Assembly: GCF_052857255.1 (NCBI RefSeq)
Contig: NC_135497.1
Coordinates: 196,264,006-196,328,005 of the forward strand
Direction of reading: 5' to 3'
Length of the DNA: 64,000 nt
Origin: Amblyomma americanum
Lineage: Eukaryota; Arthropoda; Arachnida; Ixodida; Ixodidae
In this document: piece by piece, positions 22,965-33,732 of the stretch
Numbering within the stretch: the first letter of the stretch is position 1
Layout: the number at the start of each line of letters is the position of its first letter
Notes under the pieces: model-generated
The model's input: only the letters and a program-made list of their open reading frames with translations
Database searches by the model: none
Told to the model about the DNA's origin: nothing
Position numbers and translations under genes: made by a program

Positions 22965-25900
22965 GGACGCGTTGCCGCACTGGGCAGCTGTCATCTAAGA
23001 GAAGAAAAGTTCTCGTAGCATGGCGGACGCTGGTTTTGTGGATGTAAAACCAAGCTTCTGCTCAGTGGAAGCAAGGTCTCAGGAAGACAACATGGATTAA
23101 AAGGTAACCTCTGCGAGGGGACGAGGCTCCATTTAGGCTGCCGCGTTTTCGCGCATTACCCGCCAGACACTCAACCGCGGCAGTCATGTTGAAATACCTA
23201 TCCTTCGCGCATGTGTGTGCAACTCTATAGCGTGTCGTCAGTTTGAAGTTTGTTGAACTCTCGAACCGTGCTACAAACGACACGTGCCTCGTAGTGTTTT
23301 GTTTTCCGCGCGTCTGCGTAGATAGATGGCTCTTTCGCGTTTTTTTTTAAATTTGGAAAACGGGATCGGAGGGAAAAAATCAAAGAGCATCAGAGAGCAA
23401 AAAAGTTACTGCTTGACGCAGCTAACTCTGTGATAAGCAGAACAGCTGGATTTGCTAGTCGTGTCGCTGCGGGGCGGGTGGCGTTTTCAATTACGAACAC
23501 GGTGCACTGCGGCTTGTGAAAGCTTTGGCCCGGTGCAGACTCGCAGAGTGCGTTGGCCTGCGTCGCGTGGCGAGCTGCTCGTCCCTTACCCACTCCCTCG
23601 GCAGCAGTTGCCTGCCTCGGTGGCAGCCGCGCGCTCCACGAGAGCAGGAGCCGCCGCTTTTTTTTTTTTTTTTTGGGGGGGGGGGGGGGGTTGGAGCGAT
23701 TTCAACCACAGATTGCGCTAACCCACGCTCACCTTATATGCTGAGAAACCTCGCTACGTGGTACGTGTCATCGCTTTTCGCCCTCGTCCACGTTTGGCCC
23801 TCGCTTGCTGCAACTGAACGCATGCGATTGGTGGCGCTCGAGGCACAGAATGCTCGTCTGGCGCACACACCGCCACAGAACCCGGGAAATCCACTCTAGA
23901 CATCGCCAAGCGATGCACATGGTTTAGTGCGGAACAACGAGATGAGTATTTCGCAGCCGGGGAAGGCGGAGGTCTAAGAGCCATGATATGAACGCGAGTC
24001 TACTGGTACGGTATACCGGCCTCCTCATGCATTCGGTATGGAAATGGAAAAGCGGTGCAGAGATCGTGGCCTTCTGAAATATCGACATCCGTTAAACAAA
24101 TCGTGGTGGCCATAATGTAGCTCACTGCTACGGGTGCCCGCAAAGCCCGAATGTAGCTGCAAGATGTAGGAATCCATTTTCTTTTATTTCAAATTAGCTG
24201 AACTTATTGCAGGCGGATTAAAAATTCTGGCAGCCTACGGGAATTCGTTTCGCGGTAGCGGTGTTTATCTGGCTACTTATCGTTTCTTGACTTCATAAAA
24301 CAAACCCCCGAAGCCGTCTAGTCGGTCTCTGAAATTACCTTATGTTTTCCAAAAGGAGGTGTGGTGTGCATAATTGCGCTCAGGTAAAGGCAGCACCGGG
24401 TTAACACGTAAGTAGAACGATGTCTTGTCGGCCACCGCAGAAGGAGGGCTCAGAAGCCTGTACCATGGATTTAACAATTTTATCCGCAATACTTCTTTTG
24501 AGGAAGCGGTCGAAAGACTCATTTTTCTAATCTCACCATGACACAACATCGACATACTTGACAAACTCATCACTTCTTGCTCTCAGAACAACTCACAACA
24601 AGAAGCAAGAAATAAGTATGGTGTGATATCGCAAGTTTGTCGTCGCGTTGTTGAGTCTCATTAATATGTACCATGACGTCATTTTCTAAAAAGGAAAGAA
24701 ACTGCATAACCTCTACTTTAACAGAAAGTATACAGCGCAGTAAGAAGGCACTGCTTCTACAAAATTCCATTTTCATCAGTTATCCGAAGAAGCACTGAAG
24801 GTTAAGGTACCTTGTAGCTCATAAATGCGAAAGCCAATGCGCCCAAAGCCGACATTTAGTTTGTTGATCGGCAGCTGGAGGCCGCTGAGAGTTGAAATGA
24901 TCGGAGCAGCCTTCTGCGCCACTCACGCTTTTCTTCTAATCGAAGCTGATCATTCTGCCTCGCTCTCATTATTTCTTGATTCGAATGGCCAGATTAATAT
25001 CGTCCACGGAGTCCTTTTGTTCGGTTACGCGGTGTGCTCCTGCTGGCTTGGAGTTAATTGTGGGCCGTCTCATGATGTCCAGTGTGTTCCCGCCGTCGGG
25101 ATTTCATCACGCGGTAGGATAAGTCTGTTAAGAGAACACTTTCACAGAGACAAAAAAAGAATGTCGCGCTAAGTATTAATCAGAATTTAGGCATACTAGT
25201 TGTCCAAAGCGTTAACAATGTTACTAGTAACGGTAGTCAGTATGTGCCTGTCGTGCTAGCGATGATTTCTGCCTCAACAACCAAGTAGTAGAAGCGATTC
25301 TGACGGCAAAGCCCTACTACGAATTAATAACTCGCACGAGAAATAATACGGTACTGTTACACAAACACCTATAAATGATGTACGTTGTCCGTGCTCGTTG
25401 TCTCTATTCCTGCTCGATTCTTGGCGATTTTACCACAAGAGAGCCTACTATAGCCCTCAACTATAACAATACCACGCCACTTCAGAAGACACTAAAACAT
25501 GTTCTTGCTGTGCGAAATCTGGAAGTGACTGCGCGTTCCAGAGACTCATATTTCTACGTAGACGCTGCCCTCAGCACCACATGAGGCATTACGCGCACCG
25601 CGGTAGATACGTGGATAACTTTCTCATTCATTGTAGCACGCGCAGGGTCCGGAAAAGGAATTGAATTGAGTTCTCAATGTTTTCGGGATATGCTGCGGTA
25701 GCTTAGTGTTTACGGTCGACCTTCCTGTGGACAGCAAGGTCAGATTCATCGATGTCGCCTTTAAATTCCGGCAAGGACACGCGTGCTGGTGGTACGATAC
25801 GTGATGGAGGAAATATGTTTTTTGTTTCATTCATTCTGTCTCGGAATGTCAAGTGGGTGGTGTCAACCGCCACCTAATTCACGTCGCTGTTGTGGTTGTC

Positions 25901-26299
25901 TTGCCACCATCATGCTCGCGCATGTTTCATGGCGATGGTCACCAGCCTTAGGCAGGTGGGCTGTCGAGATGGAACATTGGAAGTCATCTGCGAAGCTCTG
26001 CTATGGAGTAAAACGACAAAACTCGCAAAGCGCGCAAGCGTATTACAGTGTTGCTGCTGCTGATGATGATTATTGTTGTTAATTATTGGCTAGTTCCTTT
26101 GTAACGGGTGGACATGCACTCCTCTGAACTCCCGCAGCACCCCCCCCCCCCCAAAAAAAGGAAAACACTGCACATGGCAGAGTCAATGGGATGCATCTGC
26201 CCCTATTGTGCGCGTACTGCAGTACAGCACTCAGCAAGAGGTGGCGCCAGGCAGTGTCCTCTGTGATCAGCAGGGGAAAGTGTTAGTCCTAGGGCCACA
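22965..26299. other. unassigned; T/G homopolymer pair
   Basis: A T-run directly followed by a G-run lies at about 23659-23690. A CTGCTGATGATGAT tail near 26052 could be a LINE or SINE end. The 115-codon frame at 24825-25172 has no recognised domain. Otherwise nothing. Confidence 0.35.
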
Positions 26300-26552
26300 A
26301 GGGCGCTCACACTTGCTGCTCGGCAGCTCAAAGGGAGAGTACTTCTGGGGATCAAGCTGCCCGTACCACCACCCCACCACTGGGTCAACCATCCCTTGGT
26401 CGCAGTCATGGGCCTTTGCCTTGGTGAAGCGCCTTGAGCCTCTTCATAGGGCAGGAGGAAGGAGCAGCCAAGTGCCTGTGGCAAGGTGGTGCGGCGCGGG
26501 AGGAGCTTCTCGCACACGCGCGACAGGTGTCAACGTCTTCGGCGGCGCTCTC
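26300..26552 (-). pseudogene. LINE C-terminus, split off by the LTR element
   Basis: On the minus strand, in shifting frames, this reads VCEKLLPRRTTLPQALGC and later TKGWLTQWW. The C-terminus of the LINE at 60385 has the equivalent DLSKALGF followed by TKRSLSDWW. The sequence therefore continues the LINE that lies right of the LTR element (33733 onwards); the 7.2-kb element inserted between the two parts. Confidence 0.6.
26548..26552. repeat. target-site duplication CTCTC, left
   Basis: CTCTC immediately precedes the left LTR and is repeated immediately after the right LTR at 33728-33732. Five-base duplications are typical of Ty3/gypsy integrases. Confidence 0.85.
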
Positions 26553-27687
26553 TGTCAAGATATCGTGGGCGGCTGTGGTGTTGGTTGGCGCCGAAGTTAC
26601 AATTAATCGGGCCAACCTGCCCACCACTGCACTCTCCGTAAGTTCGGAGGGGGAGGTGCGACAAACTTCTCCACCCCGCGTGCGAAAGATTGTGATTCGA
26701 CTGCTGCTTGGCGATAGGGGCCACGCCTGATTAGTCGCTGACCGGAGGCATGAGGCGTAGGGAAGTTCCGTAGCGAATTAATTAGGCAAACAACAACCAA
26801 GTATTACAATATGCCCGACAAGGTAGCGCCGTACACTGACGTGACGCAAATAACGCAAGCACCAATTGAACACGTTAACACAACAATTAACACAAAGAAA
26901 GAAACATCAGGGCGATTGCTATACAAAAATGTTACGAGACGGAAATACAGTACAAAGGATTACAACGAGAAACACAGAAAGCAAAAATACAAAGATAAAA
27001 GAGTTGAAGTGAGTGGTGAGAAACGATGGCTTAGGTGCGGATTGGCAAGGTCCGGTCGCAGGGAGCGTCGGGCTGCGGTTGCTCGTCGCGGGGCTGATGG
27101 GGGCTTGCGGATACGGGCGAACTTGGGCCTCGCGTCTTCGGGACCACCGTCGCCGCGCTCTACGCGTCAGATCTCCGCCTAGGCTCCTTGCCGACCACTT
27201 CACTGGCTGACCTCACTCACGACCGCACGCACCGAAATCTCCAGACCAACTGCCAGCGCGCGGCGTTCCCGTCGCCCCCTTCGCATGGCAAAGAATGAAA
27301 AAAAAAACACAGGGATAAAAGACTCTTCAGGAGCCACGCACAGAGGAATGCAGCTCCCAAAAAGAAAAAAAAGAACACAAGTAGGAATGTCGAAAGAATT
27401 CGGCACAATGCCTTAATCCCACGAGGAGTCATTGGGGGCCGCGAACAGTGCCGGGGCATTCAATCCGCTTCTGCCGTTTCCAACACGTGCAAGCGCCTGT
27501 CACCTGCGTGGCAACAATGCTAGGAAGGGGGGGGGGGGGAGAGTAGTTTTGAGTGACCCTTCCAGCGCTATGGTGAGAATGCCGTTCCCCCGCGGGGGAG
27601 GGGGAAAAAGTCGTCGACGCCGCTCCGCGACATGTTTCTGGGAAACAAAGGTCAAAGCTGGACAGGGCAGGCATGAACTTTGTGACA
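26553..27687 (-). repeat. 3' LTR of the Gmr1-like element
   Basis: Begins TGTCAAGATATC and ends TTTGTGACA on the + strand, with near-identity to 32601-33727. Differences include small indels near 26610, 26783 and 26900 and scattered substitutions. The internal edge (27688 onwards) reads GTGGGGGTTG on the minus strand just before the LTR, a weak candidate polypurine tract. Confidence 0.92.
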
Positions 27688-28108
27688 CAACCCCCACGAA
27701 AAGAATGATATTCTCAATAACATTCACAAACAAAACACAAATTTTGTGCATGCACACACGCTCCTGGCGGACAAGCCACCTCAGATGAAAGACGCGCACA
27801 TCGCTGTCACCAGGGCGCACCACCTCGTCGTATCACCAGTTTTCCACCAAGGCTCGCAGGATAGCGCACCGACACACGCCTCAGGCACTCCCACACCTCA
27901 GGCAGTCACGTCCCAGTTAGTCAAAACAGTTCGACACTGCACATTCGGTCGTAACAGTCCAACACTGAAACACGACCACACGCAAACATCTTGCGCTGCA
28001 TAACATTTTAAAACACTACCAACAATGCACAAAATAACAATAAAAAGAAATTTCTAGCTAAGGGTCAAACTGGGCCGTCGCAACGCGTTTAGTTCACCCC
28101 ATGGCTAT
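27688..28108 (-). other. 3' untranslated region of the Gmr1-like element
   Basis: About 420 bp between the RNase H stop codon and the 3' LTR. There is no open frame resembling env or an extra domain. Confidence 0.6.
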
Positions 28109-28561
28109 TCACACCCGGCTGAGGTAGTCTGCGCCGACGTTATCTTTTCTCTTAATGCTCTCGACCCCGAAGTCGTACTCCTGTAGGAGCAGCGCCCAGC
28201 GAAGCAGCCGTGAATTCATAAACTGAGCCTCGTTCAGATATTTCAGTGGCTGATGATCTGTCTGGACGGTGAATTGTTTGCCGTAGAGGTAGAAATTGAA
28301 GCGCTTGATAGCCCATACAATGGCCAAGCACTCCTTCTCAACTGCTGCGTACGCCTTCTCTCTGGGAAGTAGCTTGCGACTCGCGTACGCGACGGGATGC
28401 AGAAGTCCTTCCTTTTCCTGCAACAGTACTGCCCCAACCCCTTGATCTGAGGCGTCGGTACGGAGTACAAATGGTTTGCTGAAATCCGCAACCTGTAGGA
28501 TGGGGGCCTCTGAGAGCAGTTGTTTCAGGCTGTTAAAGGCTTGTTCTTCGTTATCCCCCTA
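28109..28561 (-). pseudogene. RNase H segment of the Gmr1-like pol
   Basis: This continues pol after a frameshift at the G-run near 28556-28561. It opens with NEEQAFNSLKQLL (end of the RT connection) and then has RTDASDQGVGAVLLQ (first Asp), VEKECLAIVWAI (Glu) and QTDHQPLKYL (Asp), the standard Ty3/gypsy RNase H. It ends DNVGADYLSRV followed by a stop. No chromodomain or integrase follows, which confirms that integrase is not at the usual C-terminal place. Confidence 0.9.
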
Positions 28562-31500
28562 CCTAACGCTGTTTGATGCGGTTTTTTGGTCAGGTCTGTC
28601 AGGGGTGCGGCAAAAGTTGCGTAACTCGGGATGAATTCACGATAGTATCCCGCTAGGCCCAAAAAGGCTCGTACTTGGCGTTTGGTTATCGGTCGTGGGG
28701 CTTGGCGGATCCTGTCCAGTGTTGATTCCATCGGGCCAAGGGTCCCCTTTCCAATCGTGTGACCGAGAAAACACAGTTGATCGACGCCGAGTTCGCATTT
28801 CTTCGGGTGTATGGTAATCCCGGCTTCCCGGATTCGCGTGAGAACCTGCTCCAGTGCCTTGACATGGTCCTCCCACGACTCGGTCGCTACGATCAGGTCG
28901 TCGTAGTAATGATATACGTTGTCTATCCCGTCTAGGAGCTTCCTCATCAGTTTAGCAAAGACGGCTGGGGCGGTCTTGATGCCGAAAGGCATGTTCCTGA
29001 ATTGGTAAAGGCCACTGGGAGCCGAAAACGCCGTCTTTTCCCTTGAGTGATCGTCCAGGGGGACCTGCCAATAGTCCTTCGCGAGGTCCATCTTAGAGAA
29101 GAACTTTTTGCCTCCCACCTCCGCGATGAGGCAGTCGGCGCGGGGGATCGGTTCGGCGTCGGCGACCAGTACCTCATTTAATCTCCTGAAATCTACGCAA
29201 AAGCGGTTCGAACCGTCGGGCTTCTTTATCAGGACTGTTGGGGCATTATACGGTGAGCGTGACTTCTCAATCACGCCCATCCGCAGCATCGCGGCAACCT
29301 CCCTCTCAACTTCCTGACGCACTGCGAAGGGAAGCGGGTACTGCTTGACCTGGATGTGCTTGTTAGTGGTAGTGGTCAAGGTGCACAAGGCCCACGTGGT
29401 GTATCCGGGCCGATCGGAAAACAGCTCCTTATGTCGAGAAATGAGGGACCGCAGCTCCTGTGCCTGTGGTGGGGTCAGTTTCTCGGACGCCGTGACATCG
29501 CGGTGGTCGGCTTGTTCTCCGAGAGGCCACACCAGCGCCCCATTGCCTATATTGGAGGCTACCGCCGCAACCACCGGCACGTGAGAGTCGGTTTCAGGGA
29601 CCCGGCTGAAGTATTTCTTCAGCATATTGACATGGAATGTTTTTGGGTTGCCCTCAACATCTACCACGTAGTCGACTTCTCCCTTTTCCCCTTTAACCAC
29701 ATAGGGGCCCTTCCATTTCATCGTGAGCTTATTGTGCTCGGTGGGGAGCAGTAAGAGCACCTGGTCTCCAACCTGTAATGCCCTCGATTTAGACCCGCGG
29801 TCGTAATACCGCTTGTATCGCTCACCTGCCTCTTCTAGAGCCTCATGTGCCATCTGACAGGTCGTTTCGAGCCTCTCTCGCAGGTCAATCACATACTGGT
29901 AGGCCATCTTGGTCTCCTCTTCCAGTTTGTCCCCCGTCCACAATTCCTTCAGTATAGTGAGGGGGCCTCGCACGTTCCGCCCGTACAAAAGCTCGAACGA
30001 GGAGAACCCAGTGCTTGCCTGGGAGACCTCCCTGTAGGCGAACAAAAGTGGCTCGATAAACCGATCCCACTCCTTGGACTGTTCTGTGCACATGCGGCGG
30101 AGCATCTTCTTGAGCGTCCCGTTGAGCCTTTCCGCGAGGCCGTTGGCCATCGTGTGGTAGGGCGAGGTGGTCTGCATGCGAAGAGACAGCAGACGGCCCA
30201 CTTCTGCCATGAGTTCCGAGGTGAAATTCGACCCTCGGTCGCTCAACATCTCCTCCGGAACACCCACTCGGGCGAAAATTTGTAAGAGAGCCTCGGCCAC
30301 CCGCTCGGTCTCGATGCTGGGCAGGGCGACGGCCTCTGGGAACCGGGTCGCATGGTCGACTAGCGTCATGATGTAGCGATTCCCCTTCCGAGTTGTGGGC
30401 TTGAGGGGCCCAATAATATCGATAGCCGCCCGGCGAAACGGCGTGTCAACCAGAGGCATTTTCTCAAGGGGCACCTTTTTGACTGATCCCCGTGGGGCTG
30501 TCTTCTGGCAGCTGTCGCACGACGCCGCAAACCGACTAGCGTCACCATGCACGCCGGGCCTGAAGAAATCAGCCAGAATGCGGTCACAAGTCTTTTTGTG
30601 CCCCAAATGACCTGCCATCAGTCCGCAGTGCGCGAGGCGGAGAACCTTGTTTCGGTGCTGAAAGGGGACAACCAGCTGTAAAGTACCTGAGCCTAACTCT
30701 GGTAGGAACAGGCGATAGAGCATGTCATCTCTTAGCAGAAAGGTGTACGAGCCCCCTCCCTTGCACCGGACCTTTCCCTCTTCCCTCTGCATCTGAAAAC
30801 AACGCCGGAGGGTCTCGTCCGCTTGTTGGTCTCGGCTAATCTGCGTCGGGGTGATTTCTACCATCGCGGTTGGTACTCGTAACTTGCGGAACGTCTCCGA
30901 CGATTGCTGCTTGGACTGTTGACGGGTGGTCACGGCCGCCTCGGGTGCAGGCTCGTCCGGGGTACTTGGCTGTTCCTGTACGGGATCCGATGCACCCGCT
31001 TCGGCCCCTTCGATACTCAGGGCTATTCCCCTCCAAGTCGCGTCGGGCTCGGACGGATGCCTGGCGCCGTCGATATTCCCAAGAATTAGGTCGAACAGTG
31101 GCGATTCCATACATCCGGCCAGCACCTCTGCCCTATAGTAAGGTGTGTCAACTTGAATTCGCGCCTCGGGTAGCGTTTTGACCGAGCGGTCCACCAGGTA
31201 AACGGCTCGGTGTCGGCCAGTAAGTTGAGACTTTGTTACAAGGTCTCGGTTGACAATAACAATGTTACACCCCGTGTCTCTCAACACCTTTTTCCTCTGC
31301 CCAGCAATGAGGCCTTCAACGACGGGAAGGACCCCGGACTCTTGGGCCCTACCGAGGTTCACCACTGGCAGGAACTGGCCATCTTTAAGCTCTAGATAGC
31401 CGTTTTGAATGCAGGCCGGCACGTCCTTTGCTCCAGGGCGTGCCCGGTTGCCCTGCTCAGGATTTCTCCGGCTCTCCTTGCAATGCGCCGCGACGTGCCC

Positions 31501-32487
31501 CGGTCGCACGCAAATGTAGCAGCGTGGTGTGGATGATACTGCCGCGGGTAGCGGTTTTCTCTGGTAGCCCTTGCGGCCAGCGTCGGAGGACTTGTCTACG
31601 GGCCGGTCCTCACGTTTCAGTTCACGCCGGCCAAAGTATGTGGACCCCCTAGCAGTGACATAGTTGTCTGCCCTTTGTAGCAGCTCATTCTGATCGCCCG
31701 CCGTTTTCTCCTTCAGGAAGGTAGCCATCGACGGCGTGCAGTTCTCTAGAAACTTCTCCCTCAAAAGGAGGCTCTTGATACGCTCGTAGGTCTGCTCGCA
31801 CGAAGAGAGCTGTACCCACCGCTCCCGGTAATTCTCTAATCGGGAGAAGAACTGGGACGGGGTTTCGTGCTCGTGGGGGGCTTCTGTCCGGAACTTCTGT
31901 CGAAATCCCTCCTCCGTCAAGCGGAAACGAAGCAGAAGAGCTCGCTTGACCTTGTCATAGTCTACCGCATCCGCTCCCGGCATGCGGCCAAAAACGCTCA
32001 ACGCCTCTCCCGCAAGGCACGTGCTAAGGGCAGTAGCCCACTGGTCTCGCGGCAACTTCTGCGCCTCGGCGACTCCTTCGAACCGTGTCAGGTAGGCGTC
32101 CAAGTCGTCAGTTTTATCGTTAAACGGCGCCGTTAGCTTATGTGGACTGACGACCGTGAAACGCGATGTAGGTTGGCTTTGAACCGAAGCGGAATCTGAA
32201 CCAGCGCTCCCGCCACTCTCGCCTCTCGCGTGGAGAATTTGTAGTTCAGCGTTCAGTTCGAGCATTCGACGAGCGGAGCGCACCTTGTCCCTTTCTTCCT
32301 CCTCGAGCAGCCGCTGCTCTTCTTCTTTCATGCGCTCGCGGCGCAACTGTTCCGCTTTTTCCCTGCGCTACTCTTCTTTCATTTGCTCGCGCTGTTTCGC
32401 GCGCTCATCTCTGAGGAATTCCTGGAGGGCGACCCCATCGAAGCCTAGCTGCTTCCCGAGAGCAATTATTTTTTCTAACTCTGCCAT
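28525..32487 (-). pseudogene. gag-PR-INT-RT polyprotein of the Gmr1-like element
   Basis: The first ATG (32487) gives MAELEKIIALG; a TAG at codon 40 (32370-32368) interrupts the frame, which then stays open for over 1270 codons. Counting from the Met at 32346: a charged coiled-coil-like segment (1-45); a capsid part with a SCAN-like stretch (about 140-230); a CCHC knuckle CYICVRPGHVAAHC (276-289); protease LRDTGCN (Asp 357); integrase zinc region (573-613) and catalytic D643, D703, E739 with 35 residues between the last two; a GPY/F segment (880-908); RT with KMDLAKDYWQVPL (Asp 1087) and YYDD (1147-1150). The frame breaks at a G-run just before RNase H. Gag and Pol share one frame. Confidence 0.9.
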
Positions 32488-32580
32488 TGTACCAACGGTT
32501 GTTTGTTCTCAGTTCTGACAGTACGTGAGATATTACTTGAACGCTATGCCTCGCGGTCACGGCCAATCGTGGTCAGCAAG

Positions 32581-32597
32581 TCCTGTCGCGGACGCCA
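32581..32597 (-). promoter_or_regulatory. primer-binding site, probably tRNA-Arg
   Basis: Three bases inside the 5' LTR the minus strand begins TGGCGTCCGCGACAGGA. The + strand complement TCCTGTCGCGGACGCCA looks like a tRNA 3' end with CCA, closest in my memory to arthropod arginine tRNAs (…CGCGGTCGCCA). tRNA identity is an inference; position and the CCA complement are observed. Confidence 0.6.
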
Positions 32598-32600
32598 GTT

Positions 32601-33727
32601 TGTCAAGATATCGTGGGCGGCTGTGGTGTTGGTTGGCGCCGAAGTTACAATTAATCGGGGGACAACCTGCCCACCACTGCACTCTCCGTAAGTTCGGAGG
32701 GGGATGAGCTATAAACTTCTCCACCCCGCGTGCGAAAGATTGTGATTCGACTGCTGACCGGCGATAGGGGCCACGCCTGATTAGTCGTTGACCGGAGGCA
32801 TGAGGCGTAGGCAAGTTCCGTAGCGAATTAATTTAATTAGGTAAACAACAACCAAGTATTACAATATGCTCGACAAGGTAGCGCCATGCACTGACGTGAC
32901 GCAAATAACACAAGCACCTGTTGAACACGTTAACACAACAATTAACACAAAGAAACATCAGGGCGATTGCTATACAAGAATGTTACGAAACGGAAATACA
33001 GTACAAAGGATTACAACGAGAAACACAGAAAGCAAAAAACAAAGATAAAAGAGTTGAAGTGAGTGGTGAGAAACGATGGCTTAGGTGCGGAGTGGCAAGG
33101 TCCGGTCGCAGGGAGCGTCGGGCTGCGGTTGCTCGTCGCGGGGCTGATGGGGGCTTGGGGATACGGGCGAACTTGGGCCTCGCGTCTTCGGGACCACCGT
33201 CGCCGCGCTATACGCGTCAGATCTCCGCCTAGGCTCCTTGGCGACCACTTCCCTGGCTGACTTCACTCACGACCGCACGCACCGAAATCTCCAGACCAAC
33301 TGCCAGCGCGCGGCGTTCCCGTCGCCCCCTTCGCATGGCAAAGAATGAAAAAAAAACACAGGGATAAAAGACTCTTCAGGAGCCACGCACAGAGGAATGC
33401 AGCTCCCAAAAGGAAAAAAAACACATGAAGGAATGTCGAAAGAATTCGGCACAATGCCTTAATCCCACGAGGAGTCATTGGGGGCCGCGAACAGTGCCGG
33501 GACATTCAATCCGCTTCTGCTGTTCCCAACACGAGCAAGCGCCTGCCATCTGCATGGCAACAATGCTAGGAGGGGAGGGGGAGTAGTTTTGAGTGACCCC
33601 TCCAGCGCTATGGTGAGAATGCCGTTCCCCCGCAGGGGAGGGGGAAAAAGTCGTCGACGCCGCTCCGCGACATGTTTCTGGAAAACAAAGGTCAAAGCTG
33701 GACAGGGCAGGCATGAACTTTGTGACA
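32601..33727 (-). repeat. 5' LTR of the Gmr1-like element
   Basis: Pairs with 26553-27687 and has the same TGTCA/TGACA ends. By eye the two LTRs differ by roughly 30 substitutions plus several indels over 1.13 kb. Confidence 0.92.
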
Positions 33728-33732
33728 CTCTC
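33728..33732. repeat. target-site duplication CTCTC, right
   Basis: Matches 26548-26552 exactly and adjoins the LTR end without a gap. Confidence 0.85.

Larger units (their letters stand above)
26553..33727 (-). mobile_element. Gmr1-like Ty3/gypsy LTR retrotransposon (7.18 kb)
   Basis: A structurally complete element in minus orientation. It has two LTRs of about 1.13 kb with TGTCA...TGACA termini, a CTCTC target duplication, a tRNA-like primer-binding site next to the right (5') LTR and one long gag-pol frame. Domain order is Gag, protease, integrase, RT, RNase H. Ordinary Ty3/gypsy elements put integrase last; integrase before RT is the hallmark of the Gmr1 group. The integrase GPY/F and RT motifs are clearly gypsy-like, not copia-like. 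No env frame is seen. A stop codon and a frameshift indicate a dead copy, although the LTRs differ by only a few percent. Confidence 0.88.

Noticed and set aside
29356..30285. + strand frames of 132 and 146 codons
   Set aside because: Antisense shadows of the retrotransposon integrase and RT.
26553..33727. Copia (Ty1) element, because integrase precedes RT
   Set aside because: RT motifs (KMDLAKDYWQVPL), the GPY/F segment and the RNase H are of Ty3/gypsy type, and the target duplication and LTR ends fit gypsy.
26553..33727. Endogenous retrovirus with env
   Set aside because: No open frame or membrane-protein pattern lies between RNase H (28109) and the 3' LTR (27687).
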